DNA from: Flavobacteriales bacterium UBA7612 | Lineage (GTDB): Bacteria; Bacteroidota; Bacteroidia; Flavobacteriales; Weeksellaceae | Length of the DNA stretch: 64,000 bases | Reading direction: 5' to 3' | Assembly (NCBI GenBank): GCA_002484335.1 | Contig: DLJQ01000022.1 | Span: 1-64,000, forward strand | Shown here: positions 45,518-54,775 of the stretch, piece after piece | How positions within the stretch are numbered: the stretch's first letter is position 1 | Layout: each line of letters starts with the position of its first letter | Made by a program: the position numbers and the translations under genes | Notes under the pieces: generated by a model | What the model saw: only the letters and a program-made list of their open reading frames with translations | Databases searched by the model: none | What the model was told of the DNA's origin: nothing

Positions 45518-46864
45518 TTAGCTTTTCGTTTTTTGAATTTTAATTGATACTATAATAAAAGATTCTTTTCCATCCTGAACATAATCGGTCACTTTTATAG
45601 CTCCTTTTCTTCCGTCAACTGTTTCAAAAAGAACAATTCTATTAGAAGTTTTATTATCAAATGGTGTTTTTCCTCTAGTTGATTCTGTTATTGTTAATCG
45701 ATTAAAATCATTTCCGTTATCAATTGCATCATATTGAGAAATATTCAATTGGGTACCGACTAGTTCTTGCGAATTAATAACTTTTATATGTATCGCATTT
45801 TTAATGGCATTAAATGATTTTGTTTGAACTTCGTCTGGTGACAAAAATTCATTATAATTAAATGTTGAACTTAATCCGAAATAAGCAAAATCAATCAACG
45901 ATCCATCTATATTATTTACATCAGATTGATTAACAACTTTTCCTAATTGTGATGAGAAGAATGATCCAATTGAAGTATGTGCTGTATTGATTCCTAATTT
46001 TATATGATTGAATGTTAATAAATTTTTATTGGCTTTTATTTCTACATTTTTTTCTATTATTTTCTCTTCTTTATCATTTTTGGCTATTAACTTTATTGTA
46101 TTCGTCCCAATATTCTTTAAAACAATAGTTGGGTTTTGTAGTGTACTAAATGCAGTTGATGAGTTATTTAAAAACCACTGATATGAAGTTGCTTGCGTTG
46201 TTAAATTATTTAAATACAATTTGACGGGTGTTTCATAATCTTCATCTATAAAATCAACAGACCAGTCAAAATCAACACTCATTGCATCTTTTATTGTAAT
46301 TGTTTTTTCTGTTGTATCTTCTTCACGTCCGTTTCCAATCGTAAGTTTTATTTTATGAGTTCCTGATTTATTGAAAGTAACAACAGGATTTTCTTCTGTT
46401 GAAGTTATAGGATTACCATATTCAAACTCCCAATAATAACTTATTGCTCCTTTTGATAAATTATTTAATTTAATTTTTACAGGAGCTATATCACTTCCTT
46501 CTTGTTCCCAATCAAAATTTGCTTGCATTGCTGCATCTATTTTTATTTCAATAGATTTTTCTTCTTTTATACCATCTTTATTTGAGGCTAATAATTTTAT
46601 AGTATAAGTTCCTGGTTTTGTATAAACTATTGTTTTAGGATTTCTTTGAGTTGATACTACTTCAGTTGCTCCATCAAAACTCCAATTAAATGTATCTGCT
46701 CCTGTTGTTTTATTTTTTATATCAACTTTTACAGGTACTGAATAATCATTATTCTGAACAGTTATATCAAAATCAATATTAATTCCTACTGATTCTTCAG
46801 AAGCACAAGATTGCAGGATAAATAACCCAATGATTAAAAAAATATAAATTAATTTTGTTTTCAT
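45518..46864 (-). CDS. PKD-domain lipoprotein
   Basis: This 448-aa lipoprotein has a lipobox FILQSC at about residue 19, followed by ASEESVG. Three PKD-type repeats follow (FNWSFDGATEVVSTQRNPKTIVYTKPGTYTIKLLASN; YYWEFEYGNPITSTEENPVVTFNKSGTHKIKLTI; YQWFLNNSSTAFSTLQNPTIVLKNIGTNTIKLIA), with a fourth, unrelated C-terminal domain. PKD domains usually mediate protein or polysaccharide contacts on the surface. It lies 10 bp after the SprB-repeat gene in the operon. Confidence 0.75.
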   Translation of the reverse strand: MKTKLIYIFLIIGLFILQSCASEESVGINIDFDITVQNNDYSVPVKVDIKNKTTGADTFNWSFDGATEVVSTQRNPKTIVYTKPGTYTIKLLASNKDGIKEEKSIEIKIDAAMQANFDWEQEGSDIAPVKIKLNNLSKGAISYYWEFEYGNPITSTEENPVVTFNKSGTHKIKLTIGNGREEDTTEKTITIKDAMSVDFDWSVDFIDEDYETPVKLYLNNLTTQATSYQWFLNNSSTAFSTLQNPTIVLKNIGTNTIKLIAKNDKEEKIIEKNVEIKANKNLLTFNHIKLGINTAHTSIGSFFSSQLGKVVNQSDVNNIDGSLIDFAYFGLSSTFNYNEFLSPDEVQTKSFNAIKNAIHIKVINSQELVGTQLNISQYDAIDNGNDFNRLTITESTRGKTPFDNKTSNRIVLFETVDGRKGAIKVTDYVQDGKESFIIVSIKIQKTKS

Positions 46865-46874
46865 TTTTATAGGA

Positions 46875-49800
46875 TTATTTAATTAACATTCTACGAACTA
46901 ATATTTCACCTTCTGTTTCTAATACAACAAAGTATGCTCCTGATACTAATGATTGATGAAAAGGAATTTCAAATTCTGTATTTTTAATAAATTCACTTGA
47001 TACATAAAATTCTTGAGCTAGCATATCTATAATTCTAATTCGTATAGGTCTAGCTTCATACAATTTCACAATGACTTTATAATTTCCATTATTAGGATTT
47101 GGCGTGACAATAAATTCTTTAATATTTGATATACTTTTAGGATTGATATCAATACCATTTGTGTTTTCTTCCACTAAAATTTCTTTATAAAAAGTTTTTT
47201 CACATAAACCTTGATAACCTTTTAATCCAAATTGATATTTTCCAATTTTAGAAAACTTTATTTCAAGACTTTCAGTACTTTCACTAATTATTTTATAATC
47301 GTTTTCTGAAGGAAAAATCCATTCAACTCTTTCAGGAATAATTTTAGAAGAGTTTACTAATTTTACATTTCCATCAACAAATCCGTGTGTAGCAATTAAA
47401 AATTCAGGTTGTAAAATAGCTGAAGAACTAGTAATAATAACACTATCTGTAGAAACACAGCCTGATTCATTTGTTATTTTTACTGTATATTCCCCTGGTA
47501 AATTCAATGATATTTTAGCTGAAGTAGAAATAATATTACCATTTTTATCTAACCATTCATAAGTTGCATTAGCATCAGTACTTGTAACATCATAGTCTAT
47601 TGAATCACCTAAGCATAATGTGACATCTTTTCCTAAATTTACTTTTGTTTCTTCAGGTTCAGTTAACATATAAGTTTTAATGGTCTGGCAACCGCTCTCA
47701 TCTGTAATAGTTACTGTATATGCTCCAGCTTTTAACCCTGAAATAAGTGCTCCTTTCATTCCATTAGACCATTCTATTAAATATGGGTATGTTCCTCCTG
47801 AAATACTTATTTCAAGAAGTCCATTTGCTTGGTCAAAGCAAGTAGGATTTATTTGTTGAACAACTTCAACTTCAAAACTTGAAGGTTCTTTTATTGTTAC
47901 TGAATTTGTTGCTACACAATTATTCTTATCTTTTATAGTAACAAAATAATTCCCAGCTGTTAATCCTGTAACTGTACTTGTTATATCGGATGTATTCCAT
48001 AAATAAGTATAATCTCCTGAACCTCCAATCGCCGTAGCTGTAATTACTCCACCATTATCACTATTACAAATTAGTTCATTAGCCTCTGTATTTACTATTA
48101 ATTTTTCTGGAGAATTTATAATGAGTTCAGTTTCTGTTTTATTTTTATTTTCATCAACAACCTCTAATTTATATTCTCCAGCAATAACTTTACTAAGCTC
48201 TGCCAAAGTTTCATTTTGGAGTATAATAAAACTACCATTATCATTTTTATACCATTGATATTTATAACTCCCTACACCACCTGAAACTTCAGATTGAATA
48301 ATTCCTGTTTCAGCTTGATCTGGAATATTATTATTATCTCGATCAAAATTCCCATAATATTCATTTTCTATGTGACATAAAATTTCTTCTTTTATACTTA
48401 ATTTAGCTACCAAAGGCAAGGGTTGATCTACAAAAAATTCTCTTGAAATAATACCACATCCTTCTTGACCGTTTAATGCATTTGAGTAATTTTTATCTTT
48501 GACTGTTAAATAATATTTTCCTGATGGAATATCCTTCAAAACAATTGTAAAAGGATTATTTGTAGCATCTGTTACAATTTGTGATGAAGAAATAATTTCC
48601 CCAGATGGAGAATCTTTTCGCCATTCAAAATTATAACTACCATCATCATTTTTTGTTCCTCCAACAATACGAACAGAAATTAATCCATTCGATAAACCAT
48701 AACCAGTAGGTTGTTGTAGCATAATTTCATTTTCTACAACACTAAGTGGAGCATCAGGTTGAGTAATTTTTACTTTTACCTCTTTTATCGTATCTCCATT
48801 TTTAGCTAAACAACCACTAGAATCCATCACTTTGATTGTATACTCTCCAGCAGGTAAATTTTCTATTTTTGTTGTACTTGTTGATGAAAAATCAACCCAA
48901 TTATCTGTTGTAAAACTTCCTCCAAGTATAGAATATTTAAATGTTCTACCTGCTTCTCCTGTTGCAGATAAGCTAATTGTCCCATCAGCTCCATCAAAAC
49001 AAAAGACATCTGTTGATTGTGTGACCGAAAATTCGACAGGTTTTGGTTCTTTAATGGTAAATGTATATGAATAGTCTGCTCCATCAGTATAAGTAGAATT
49101 TCCACCATAAGTACCTTGAGCTAAGTCTAACCTATAATTACCTTTTTCTAATCCAGAAATCGTATAACTTGTCGCATTTGATAAAGATGATAAATTATAA
49201 TTATCTACAACAGCATTTCCATTATCAGTGTTTACTAAAGAACTTTCTAAAGTTTCACCTTCCTCTAATTTTCGATCAAAATTTAATGTTACTTGACCAT
49301 TTTCTTCTCCAAAACAAGTAATATCACCAGAAGAAGCCGATGTAATTTTTGGGGCAGTTTTTAAATAAGTAAATAAAATAATATTTGATGTATTATTTTG
49401 ATAACCTGTGTTTACTCGTATAAATATAGATTTACCCAAATCATTGTTTTTTAAGAAGTCATCTCCTTTTAAATTAAGTATAGGTTGATTATTATATTGA
49501 TCAGGAAATCTTATAAAATTATCTGGATTTCCTACTGAATATTCCCAATTATAATAAGAATTATCTATATTATCTGCTAATTGAATATTTAGATATTTTT
49601 CGTTTGTAATTAACCTATTGTTTTCATCAGGTGTATTTAAAGTTACAATTGGTAAAGATTTTATAGTGACGTATCCAGGAATATGTCTCTCTTTTTGTTC
49701 AAATTCTTCAAAATCATAGTATCTATCCATTGTAACTGAAATATTTGGAGAACCTGTATTTTCATAAGAAGTACATGCTGTATTTCCTCTTCTGGCTGTG

Positions 49801-50099
49801 GTACGTATATTTAATTTTGTTAATATGTTGTTTTTTGTATAAAAAATATTATCAAAATTTATAGAAGCATTGGAATAATTCTGTTCCCTATTATTATAAG
49901 TACCAAATATGTCTTGATGATTACCATTTTGATAAAAGGCTGTAATCCATTGTAGACCTCTAAACGAACCACAACTAGAAGAACCTGTATGTCCCACCCA
50001 ACCATCTAAAGAAAGTTTATATTTGGAATCACCTTGTACATTCTGCCCAAAAGCAACCCCATTTAACAAGACAAGTATAAAAAGTAAAAGTTTTTTCAT
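46875..50099 (-). CDS. SprB-repeat surface protein with T9SS C-terminal sorting domain
   Basis: This 1074-aa protein has a signal peptide (LLLFILVLLNGVAFG-QNVQG). Multiple SprB-type repeats follow (VENEIMLQQPTGYGLSNGLISVRIVGG; CNSDNGGVITATAIGGSGDYTYLWNTSD; CFDQANGLLEISISGGTYPYLIEWSNG), then a C-terminal type A sorting domain: FIVTPNPNNGNYKVIVKL...RIIDMLAQEFYV...LVSGAYFVVLETEGEILVRRMLIK. That domain directs export and surface attachment by the type IX secretion system. SprB repeats occur in gliding adhesins and other surface proteins of Bacteroidota. It is the clearest evidence that this operon works with T9SS. Confidence 0.85.
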   Translation of the reverse strand: MKKLLLFILVLLNGVAFGQNVQGDSKYKLSLDGWVGHTGSSSCGSFRGLQWITAFYQNGNHQDIFGTYNNREQNYSNASINFDNIFYTKNNILTKLNIRTTARRGNTACTSYENTGSPNISVTMDRYYDFEEFEQKERHIPGYVTIKSLPIVTLNTPDENNRLITNEKYLNIQLADNIDNSYYNWEYSVGNPDNFIRFPDQYNNQPILNLKGDDFLKNNDLGKSIFIRVNTGYQNNTSNIILFTYLKTAPKITSASSGDITCFGEENGQVTLNFDRKLEEGETLESSLVNTDNGNAVVDNYNLSSLSNATSYTISGLEKGNYRLDLAQGTYGGNSTYTDGADYSYTFTIKEPKPVEFSVTQSTDVFCFDGADGTISLSATGEAGRTFKYSILGGSFTTDNWVDFSSTSTTKIENLPAGEYTIKVMDSSGCLAKNGDTIKEVKVKITQPDAPLSVVENEIMLQQPTGYGLSNGLISVRIVGGTKNDDGSYNFEWRKDSPSGEIISSSQIVTDATNNPFTIVLKDIPSGKYYLTVKDKNYSNALNGQEGCGIISREFFVDQPLPLVAKLSIKEEILCHIENEYYGNFDRDNNNIPDQAETGIIQSEVSGGVGSYKYQWYKNDNGSFIILQNETLAELSKVIAGEYKLEVVDENKNKTETELIINSPEKLIVNTEANELICNSDNGGVITATAIGGSGDYTYLWNTSDITSTVTGLTAGNYFVTIKDKNNCVATNSVTIKEPSSFEVEVVQQINPTCFDQANGLLEISISGGTYPYLIEWSNGMKGALISGLKAGAYTVTITDESGCQTIKTYMLTEPEETKVNLGKDVTLCLGDSIDYDVTSTDANATYEWLDKNGNIISTSAKISLNLPGEYTVKITNESGCVSTDSVIITSSSAILQPEFLIATHGFVDGNVKLVNSSKIIPERVEWIFPSENDYKIISESTESLEIKFSKIGKYQFGLKGYQGLCEKTFYKEILVEENTNGIDINPKSISNIKEFIVTPNPNNGNYKVIVKLYEARPIRIRIIDMLAQEFYVSSEFIKNTEFEIPFHQSLVSGAYFVVLETEGEILVRRMLIK

Positions 50100-50116
50100 A
50101 ATAAAATAAGGTTGGT

Positions 50117-52210
50117 TTAGTAGTTTACAGTAATTTTTTCAGTTGTTGATGGTTGTTTAGAAGACAGAATGGCTTTTATGAGATAAGTATAATTATTACC
50201 CGTCATTATATTTTTATCTTCAAAGAAGTTCTGAGAACCATTTAGTGTAGAAATTAGACTAGATTTTTCGCCTTCTTTCTTTCTGTAAATAATGATTTCT
50301 TTGATATCCTTTGTTTGATTTTTCCAAATAAGTTCAACCATTCCCTTTTTAGGATTTGCAGTTCCTGTTAATGAAGAAATAACTTTCTTAGGTCGTAAAT
50401 CTATATTTCGTAGAGTGATTCGCTGCGATTCTTTTGAAATCAATTTATTATGATCAATAGCTTTTAAGTAATAAATATATCGCTTATCAGCTTCTAAATC
50501 TTTATCTTCAAAATTATACTCAGGATTTAATTCTTTCGTCTCATAAATCTTTTTAGCTATTGTATCATTATCATCAATGTTAATTCGATAAAGTTGATGT
50601 AAAGCCACATCATCACTTACACTTTTATACCAACTAAGTTTTATTACACCATCTTGAATTTCATATTTATTAAATGATGGAGATTGTGGAGGGATGACAT
50701 CTGGTTTTTCTACTTCTATAATTTGAGATGGTTGAGATTGATTTTTTCTAAAATCCACAGATGTCACATAGTAATAAACTTTTGAGTTTAAATTTTCTAA
50801 CTGAACAGAATCATTAAAAAAAGCTTCATTAATTGGTTGAGTTGTAATACGCATTAATTCTTCTCCTTTTTGATTTCCTCGAAAAACATGATACCCTTCC
50901 AAATCAATTTCTGTATTTGGTTTCCATTCTATTCGAGCAATACCTGTAGAATCTATTTTTCCTTTCAATTGTATTGGAACTGCTGGAGGTGTATTATCTT
51001 CTGGTTGAACAAGAACAGAAAAGGATTCTCTTTTGTCATTATTTTTGCCAGTTGCTCTAACTTTAAAATAATTGGAAGATGATTGATTTTTTACTGTAAT
51101 TGTTCGTAAGTTTTTAGCAATTTTAGATTGAATAACTTTATAGTCATTCTCTTTATCAGTAGCAGAATACAACAAATCAAACTGTTCTATTTCTTGTTCA
51201 TTCTCGTTAGGAAATTCCCAATTTAAAATGATTTTATCTTCATTTTCTATTTTGACTTGACTTATTCGAGGTGTTACTTCTAATTTTTTTCGACTTTTAC
51301 CTGAAACAATACTTGAATATGGTCCAAAATCTCCAAAAATTGTTTTTCCTCTTACACGGTACGAATAATCTTTTTCTACAGTTTTTAAAGAATCAATAAA
51401 AATCATATTATGAGCCTCTTTCTGAGAATCACTGTTCATATTCATTACAGGTAAATCACTCAAAGAAGAAAAATTATTTCCGTCATCAGAACGTTCAATA
51501 AAATAAGACGTATAAATATCACGTAATTGTAAATATTCCCATGATAAAATAACCGATTGATCTTGAAAAATCCCAATAAAATCCAACGGTTTAGGTAAAT
51601 CTTCTTCTTTATTTTCAAAAACTAACGCTTCGCCTTTTTGTGTAGAATTTTCAGACTTATTTTCTTCGTTAATATCAACAATATATAAATAACGTTCATT
51701 TGGTTTTATAGAATTATCTACAAATCCCCAACCTGCTAATATTGCTACTTCAAAATCCAAATCTGCAGCCATTAAAGCATAAGCAAATCGTTGTTCTAAC
51801 TCTTGAGATTTATTTAGAATATTTTCTAACTCGCTTGTTTTCTGATTTCCTAATTCAACTTCAAAACTATCACCAAATAAAGATTGAGCTACAATTGCAG
51901 CATAATCATTCTGGTTTACAATAGTTTCCCATTTGTTTTCTTTTGCAGGAAAAAATAAGCCAAAGTTTTTCTCTTCAGGAATATTCAATATTTTCCCATC
52001 ACGAACCATTGTATAACGTTTCAAAGTAAAACCTGTTGTATTTGCTTTTTGCCATGCTGCAGATTGATCTACAGCCCAACGTAATTTTACTTCATTTTTT
52101 TTTGTTCCAACTTTTACACGAATGTGTGGTAGTTTTTCTAGTTCTAAGTTTTGACAATATATAGTTATAGGTATAATGAATACCATAAAGAATAGTAAAT
52201 TTTTCTTCAT
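50117..52210 (-). CDS. FN3-repeat exported protein, first gene of the toxin operon
   Basis: This 697-aa protein has a signal peptide (FFMVFIIPITIYC-QNLELEKLP). Several fibronectin type III-like repeats follow (for example LSWEYLQLRDIYTSYFIERSDDGNNFSSL; ILNWEFPNENEQEIEQFDLLYSA; RIEWKPNTEIDLEGYHVFRGNQKGEEL; KLSWYKSVSDDVALHQLYRIN). I see no enzymatic motif and no sorting domain; the gene ends in ...TEKITVNY. Seven or more tightly spaced genes follow (gaps 2-18 bp, or overlaps), so a promoter in the gap upstream (52211-52612) probably drives the whole operon. Confidence 0.7.
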   Translation of the reverse strand: MKKNLLFFMVFIIPITIYCQNLELEKLPHIRVKVGTKKNEVKLRWAVDQSAAWQKANTTGFTLKRYTMVRDGKILNIPEEKNFGLFFPAKENKWETIVNQNDYAAIVAQSLFGDSFEVELGNQKTSELENILNKSQELEQRFAYALMAADLDFEVAILAGWGFVDNSIKPNERYLYIVDINEENKSENSTQKGEALVFENKEEDLPKPLDFIGIFQDQSVILSWEYLQLRDIYTSYFIERSDDGNNFSSLSDLPVMNMNSDSQKEAHNMIFIDSLKTVEKDYSYRVRGKTIFGDFGPYSSIVSGKSRKKLEVTPRISQVKIENEDKIILNWEFPNENEQEIEQFDLLYSATDKENDYKVIQSKIAKNLRTITVKNQSSSNYFKVRATGKNNDKRESFSVLVQPEDNTPPAVPIQLKGKIDSTGIARIEWKPNTEIDLEGYHVFRGNQKGEELMRITTQPINEAFFNDSVQLENLNSKVYYYVTSVDFRKNQSQPSQIIEVEKPDVIPPQSPSFNKYEIQDGVIKLSWYKSVSDDVALHQLYRINIDDNDTIAKKIYETKELNPEYNFEDKDLEADKRYIYYLKAIDHNKLISKESQRITLRNIDLRPKKVISSLTGTANPKKGMVELIWKNQTKDIKEIIIYRKKEGEKSSLISTLNGSQNFFEDKNIMTGNNYTYLIKAILSSKQPSTTEKITVNY

Positions 52211-52612
52211 TAATTAGGAAAGTTTAAATTTTGATGGATATATTCTACTAAATAAAATATTGAAATTAAATATTTTCATAGGCAATAATTTAGGTTTTGC
52301 GAAGATATAAAATTTTCTTACTATTTTATCCGATTCTGAATTTAATCATATTTTTAAATGTTGTAATTGTGAAAGTTAAGATACTTTGGAGTAAAATAGT
52401 ATATCTATGTTATACAATGGAAATCCTAATTAAGAAGTTGAACTTTCTTATTTTCTAGATAATTAAAAAAATTGTAAGTTTAAATAACAATATTTTGATA
52501 GAATATATTATTACTAATAAATAATGTAGAATTTCAATACGATATTGTTATCTTAGAATTATACTGATTACAGTTTATAGAAAAATTTTGAATCAAAAAG
52601 TTCATTTTTTCA
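52211..52612. other. Gene-free region, likely toxin-operon promoter
   Basis: AT-rich and without open frames. On the minus strand a TATCTTCG word near 52305 resembles the TAnnTTTG -7 element of Bacteroidota with one mismatch, but no good -33 TTG lies at the right distance. I see no strong hairpin. The promoter for the operon starting at 52210 is expected here. Confidence 0.35.
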
Positions 52613-53317
52613 TTAATCTATTTTTACTTTTTCAATGTAGAAACATTCATAAACTTTACTAGATCGATCATAATCTTTATAACGCCCTTCATATATTTTT
52701 CCACTGTATTTGATTCTTATTTTCCAATCATAATTACCAAAAAATAATACAGGTTTACTTAATGTCATGCCATCGGGTTGACAGTTTATATTTGAGAAGA
52801 AAATGGGTGGTTTATCCTTTGGATCATAGGAGTTCCAAATTTCTATTGTATTATCTTTTTCTAATTGTTCGTAGCTATTGGTAGATGATTTAATAACATC
52901 TCCAAAAATTGAATACATATAAATTAAGTCATTATTGTTTTTTCTCTCTTTCTCGGGATAATATTCAAAACCTAACTTTTTCCAAATAAATTGAGAGGAT
53001 TTGGGTTCACAATATAAATTGAATGCCTTATATCCAATATCTCTATACTTATTTTCAAGTTCTGTTTTTATTAACTTACCAATCCCTTTATTCTTTTGGT
53101 CTTCTTTAATTTCTGCAATGATTATAAAAATACTAATTGACTCTAACCTGTAAGCAAAAAATCCAACAGGCTTATTTTTTATTGTGGCAACACACAGATT
53201 TCCTTTTTGAAAACACATTTGAATAGAAGACCAGTTACTTTCTGGAAATGTAGTCCAACAGTATATTTGATCTACTTGTTTTTGTGTTGGTGAAAATGTA
53301 ATTTTTATATCATTCAT
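52613..53317 (-). CDS. GNAT-family N-acetyltransferase with an extra C-terminal domain
   Basis: This 234-aa protein carries the acetyl-CoA binding core: ESISIFIIIAEIKEDQKNKGIGKLIKTELENKY, containing the Q/RxxGxG/A-type KNKGIG loop, then FNLYCEPKSSQFIWKKLGFEYYPEK. The N-terminal half is the usual GNAT strand order. The last 90 residues (KPPIFFSNINCQPDGMTLSKPVLFFGNYDWKIRIKYSGKIYEGRYKDYDRSSKVYECFYIEKV) are outside the domain and beta-rich; I do not recognise them. Substrate unknown. It stands alone, about 400 bp upstream of the toxin operon and on the same strand. Confidence 0.75.
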   Translation of the reverse strand: MNDIKITFSPTQKQVDQIYCWTTFPESNWSSIQMCFQKGNLCVATIKNKPVGFFAYRLESISIFIIIAEIKEDQKNKGIGKLIKTELENKYRDIGYKAFNLYCEPKSSQFIWKKLGFEYYPEKERKNNNDLIYMYSIFGDVIKSSTNSYEQLEKDNTIEIWNSYDPKDKPPIFFSNINCQPDGMTLSKPVLFFGNYDWKIRIKYSGKIYEGRYKDYDRSSKVYECFYIEKVKID

Positions 53318-53399
53318 AATTTTTTAACAATTTTATCTTTTACTATTCTACACAGCGCAATAAATTTAGAAATTACAATTATATAATTAGTTTGACAAC

Positions 53400-53588
53400 A
53401 TGAGATATTTCTATTTCACATTTTTATTAAATATAACCTTGCTTATTACCTGTAAGAAAGAAGAAGAACAAATCAACGATTTATTATTATATAAACTAGA
53501 AAATACATTACAAGCCAATAATTCTTTACAAAAAGAGTTATTGAAAATGCAGGAAGAAATTGATTTACAAAATGAAAATTACACATAA
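53400..53588 (+). CDS. Very small lipoprotein with coiled-coil tail
   Basis: This 62-aa product has a hydrophobic start (YFYFTFLLNITLLI), a lipobox-like LITC at residue 18, and then an acidic, heptad-like helix (EEEQINDLLLYKLENTLQANNSLQKELLKMQEEIDLQNE). The pattern of a short lipoprotein with a coiled coil supports it as real, but it is near the size limit and has no recognised family. It converges with the XRE gene. Confidence 0.45.
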   Translation: MRYFYFTFLLNITLLITCKKEEEQINDLLLYKLENTLQANNSLQKELLKMQEEIDLQNENYT

Positions 53589-53606
53589 CAAGAAAATTGA
53601 CAAAAA

Positions 53607-53650
53607 CTAAATAGATATTCAATAAACTTTGATTATCTATCTATTTTTTA
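53607..53650. terminator. Hairpin between convergent lipoprotein and XRE genes
   Basis: AATAGATAT on the left pairs with ATTATCTATT on the right, around a loop of about 16 nt, and is followed by a run of T. Weak and A/T-only, but placed where a terminator for both genes is expected. Confidence 0.4.
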
Positions 53651-53908
53651 TTTTAAATCTTTCACTTTTTTTACAAATTCCTCATACGTATCTGATTTTT
53701 CATTATCCCAATTAATTGGTTCTATCAAATCATAAATACTAACTCTTAATAATTTTGCTATACATATTAACTCTTCTAGAGATGGTTGCCTTTTATTATT
53801 TCTCCATAGTGAAATAGTAGACTCAGACTTATTAATAAATTTCGCTATTACTCTATTTTTAATTTTTTTTTCTTTAAAAATAATATCAAGCCTATTTATT
53901 TTCATCAT
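53648..53908 (-). CDS. XRE-family HTH regulator
   Basis: This protein of about 86 aa is read from the ATG at 53908 (MMKINRLDIIFKEKKIKNRVIAKFINKSESTISLWRNNKRQPSLEELICIAKLLRVSIYDLIEPINW). The HTH is complete: VIAKFINKSESTISLWRNNKR. An upstream ATG at 53983 would add 25 residues that cross an imperfect palindrome and do not resemble the family, so I reject it. The palindrome (53928-53954) lies 20 bp before the chosen start and could be its operator. Small stand-alone regulators of this kind often control a neighbouring gene; here none is obvious. Confidence 0.7.
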   Translation of the reverse strand: MMKINRLDIIFKEKKIKNRVIAKFINKSESTISLWRNNKRQPSLEELICIAKLLRVSIYDLIEPINWDNEKSDTYEEFVKKVKDLK

Positions 53909-53927
53909 AATAAAAACTTTTTCAATA

Positions 53928-53954
53928 AAAGTTTTGCGTTTAACGTAAAACTTT
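53928..53954. promoter_or_regulatory. Imperfect 27-bp palindrome upstream of the XRE gene
   Basis: AAAGTTTT-GCGTTTAACGT-AAAACTTT: eight-base arms around a GCGTT/AACG(T) centre that is itself nearly symmetric. It sits 20 bp upstream of the start codon at 53908. Its size and position fit an operator for the HTH protein. Confidence 0.55.
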
Positions 53955-53983
53955 ATATATTTGTTATAATAATTATGCGACAT

Positions 53984-54775
53984 AAAATATTAGTTAAGTA
54001 TCACTTAGCTTAATAATGTCTCTCATGAAAGAAAACCGCTAAAATTCCACATGAGATGATGGGTTCGCCAACTTCTATTAGATTTTACTATTTTTGTAAT
54101 ATATCTAATAGGGCGAACTTCATGTAAATCTTTGTGGAACTATAACATAAGTTATAGTGGTTCTTAGCGGTACCTCTTTCTAAGTATTGAAGTTCGTCCT
54201 TATTTCTTCTATACTTACAATGAAAGACTATCGCTCTTAACACAAAATGCATGAGAACGAAACAATTACTATTCATCCGTAAAAAACTACCAGACGAAGT
54301 CTGCAACGTTTACATTTTTTTTAAGAATATCATCCGTTTTTATAATATGTAAAAATGGATTGCAAAGAAAAAGATTCTCTTTTTCTTTAAACGCTCTCTA
54401 TCAGAACCTCGTTAATGAGATTTTGACAGTAAGGTTATACTCTTTTTTTTTTCGCACATTAAAAGTAAAACCTTTATTATTATTATCCAAATCTATCGAG
54501 GTTCATACCTTATTGTAATTAGACTTAAAATTAATAGACTCACGTCAAATTCCCTTGAACACATATTTTAGTGAAGAAAACATCTTCATCAAATTTAATT
54601 AGTGTTAATTTTTATTTCATTTACTCACTATAATTTTTTAAAACTGTTAGTAGAGGGAATTTTTAAATATGAAGAAAAAATAAAAACCCCTTTCCCAAAA
54701 ACAAAGTTGGCGCGATGTACTGGAAAAGGAGTGGCTTTTAAAACTAATGTTGAATTAAAAAACTGATGTAAAATT
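53984..54775. other. Gene-free region before susC
   Basis: No credible gene. A 72-codon minus-strand frame (54088-54306) lies over a strongly folded RNA candidate and looks like an artefact. From about 54330 to 54775 the sequence is AT-rich with T8-T10 runs. CCCCTTTCC near 54687 can pair with GGAAAAGGAG near 54722, a possible weak attenuator about 40-50 bp before susC. I could not place the susC promoter. Confidence 0.5.
54035..54322 (+). ncRNA. Structured RNA candidate with competing helices
   Basis: Helices seen by eye: ACCGCTAA (54035-54042) with TTAGCGGT (54164-54171); GTTCGCC (54063-54069) with GGCGAAC (54112-54118), continued by CTATTAGAT/ATCTAATAG (54075-54083/54103-54111); ACTATAAC/GTTATAGT (54139-54146/54151-54158). 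CGAACTTCA (54114-54122) can instead pair with TGAAGTTCG (54188-54196), which would break the long helix. A hairpin CAGAC-GAA-GTCTG (54291-54303) plus a T8 run near 54316 could be the 3' end. It matches no RNA family I know. The strand is assumed plus because the terminator reads that way; transcription is unproven. Confidence 0.5.

Noticed and set aside
46875..50099. SprB gliding adhesin itself
   Set aside because: SprB is several thousand residues long; this 1074-aa protein only shares the repeat type and sorting domain, and no gliding genes surround it.
54088..54306. A 72-codon minus-strand frame under the RNA candidate
   Set aside because: The peptide has no domain, and the DNA is dominated by inverted repeats, so RNA structure explains it better than coding.
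54035..54322. Retron ncRNA or group II intron fragment
   Set aside because: No reverse transcriptase gene in the neighbourhood and no domain V-like sequence.
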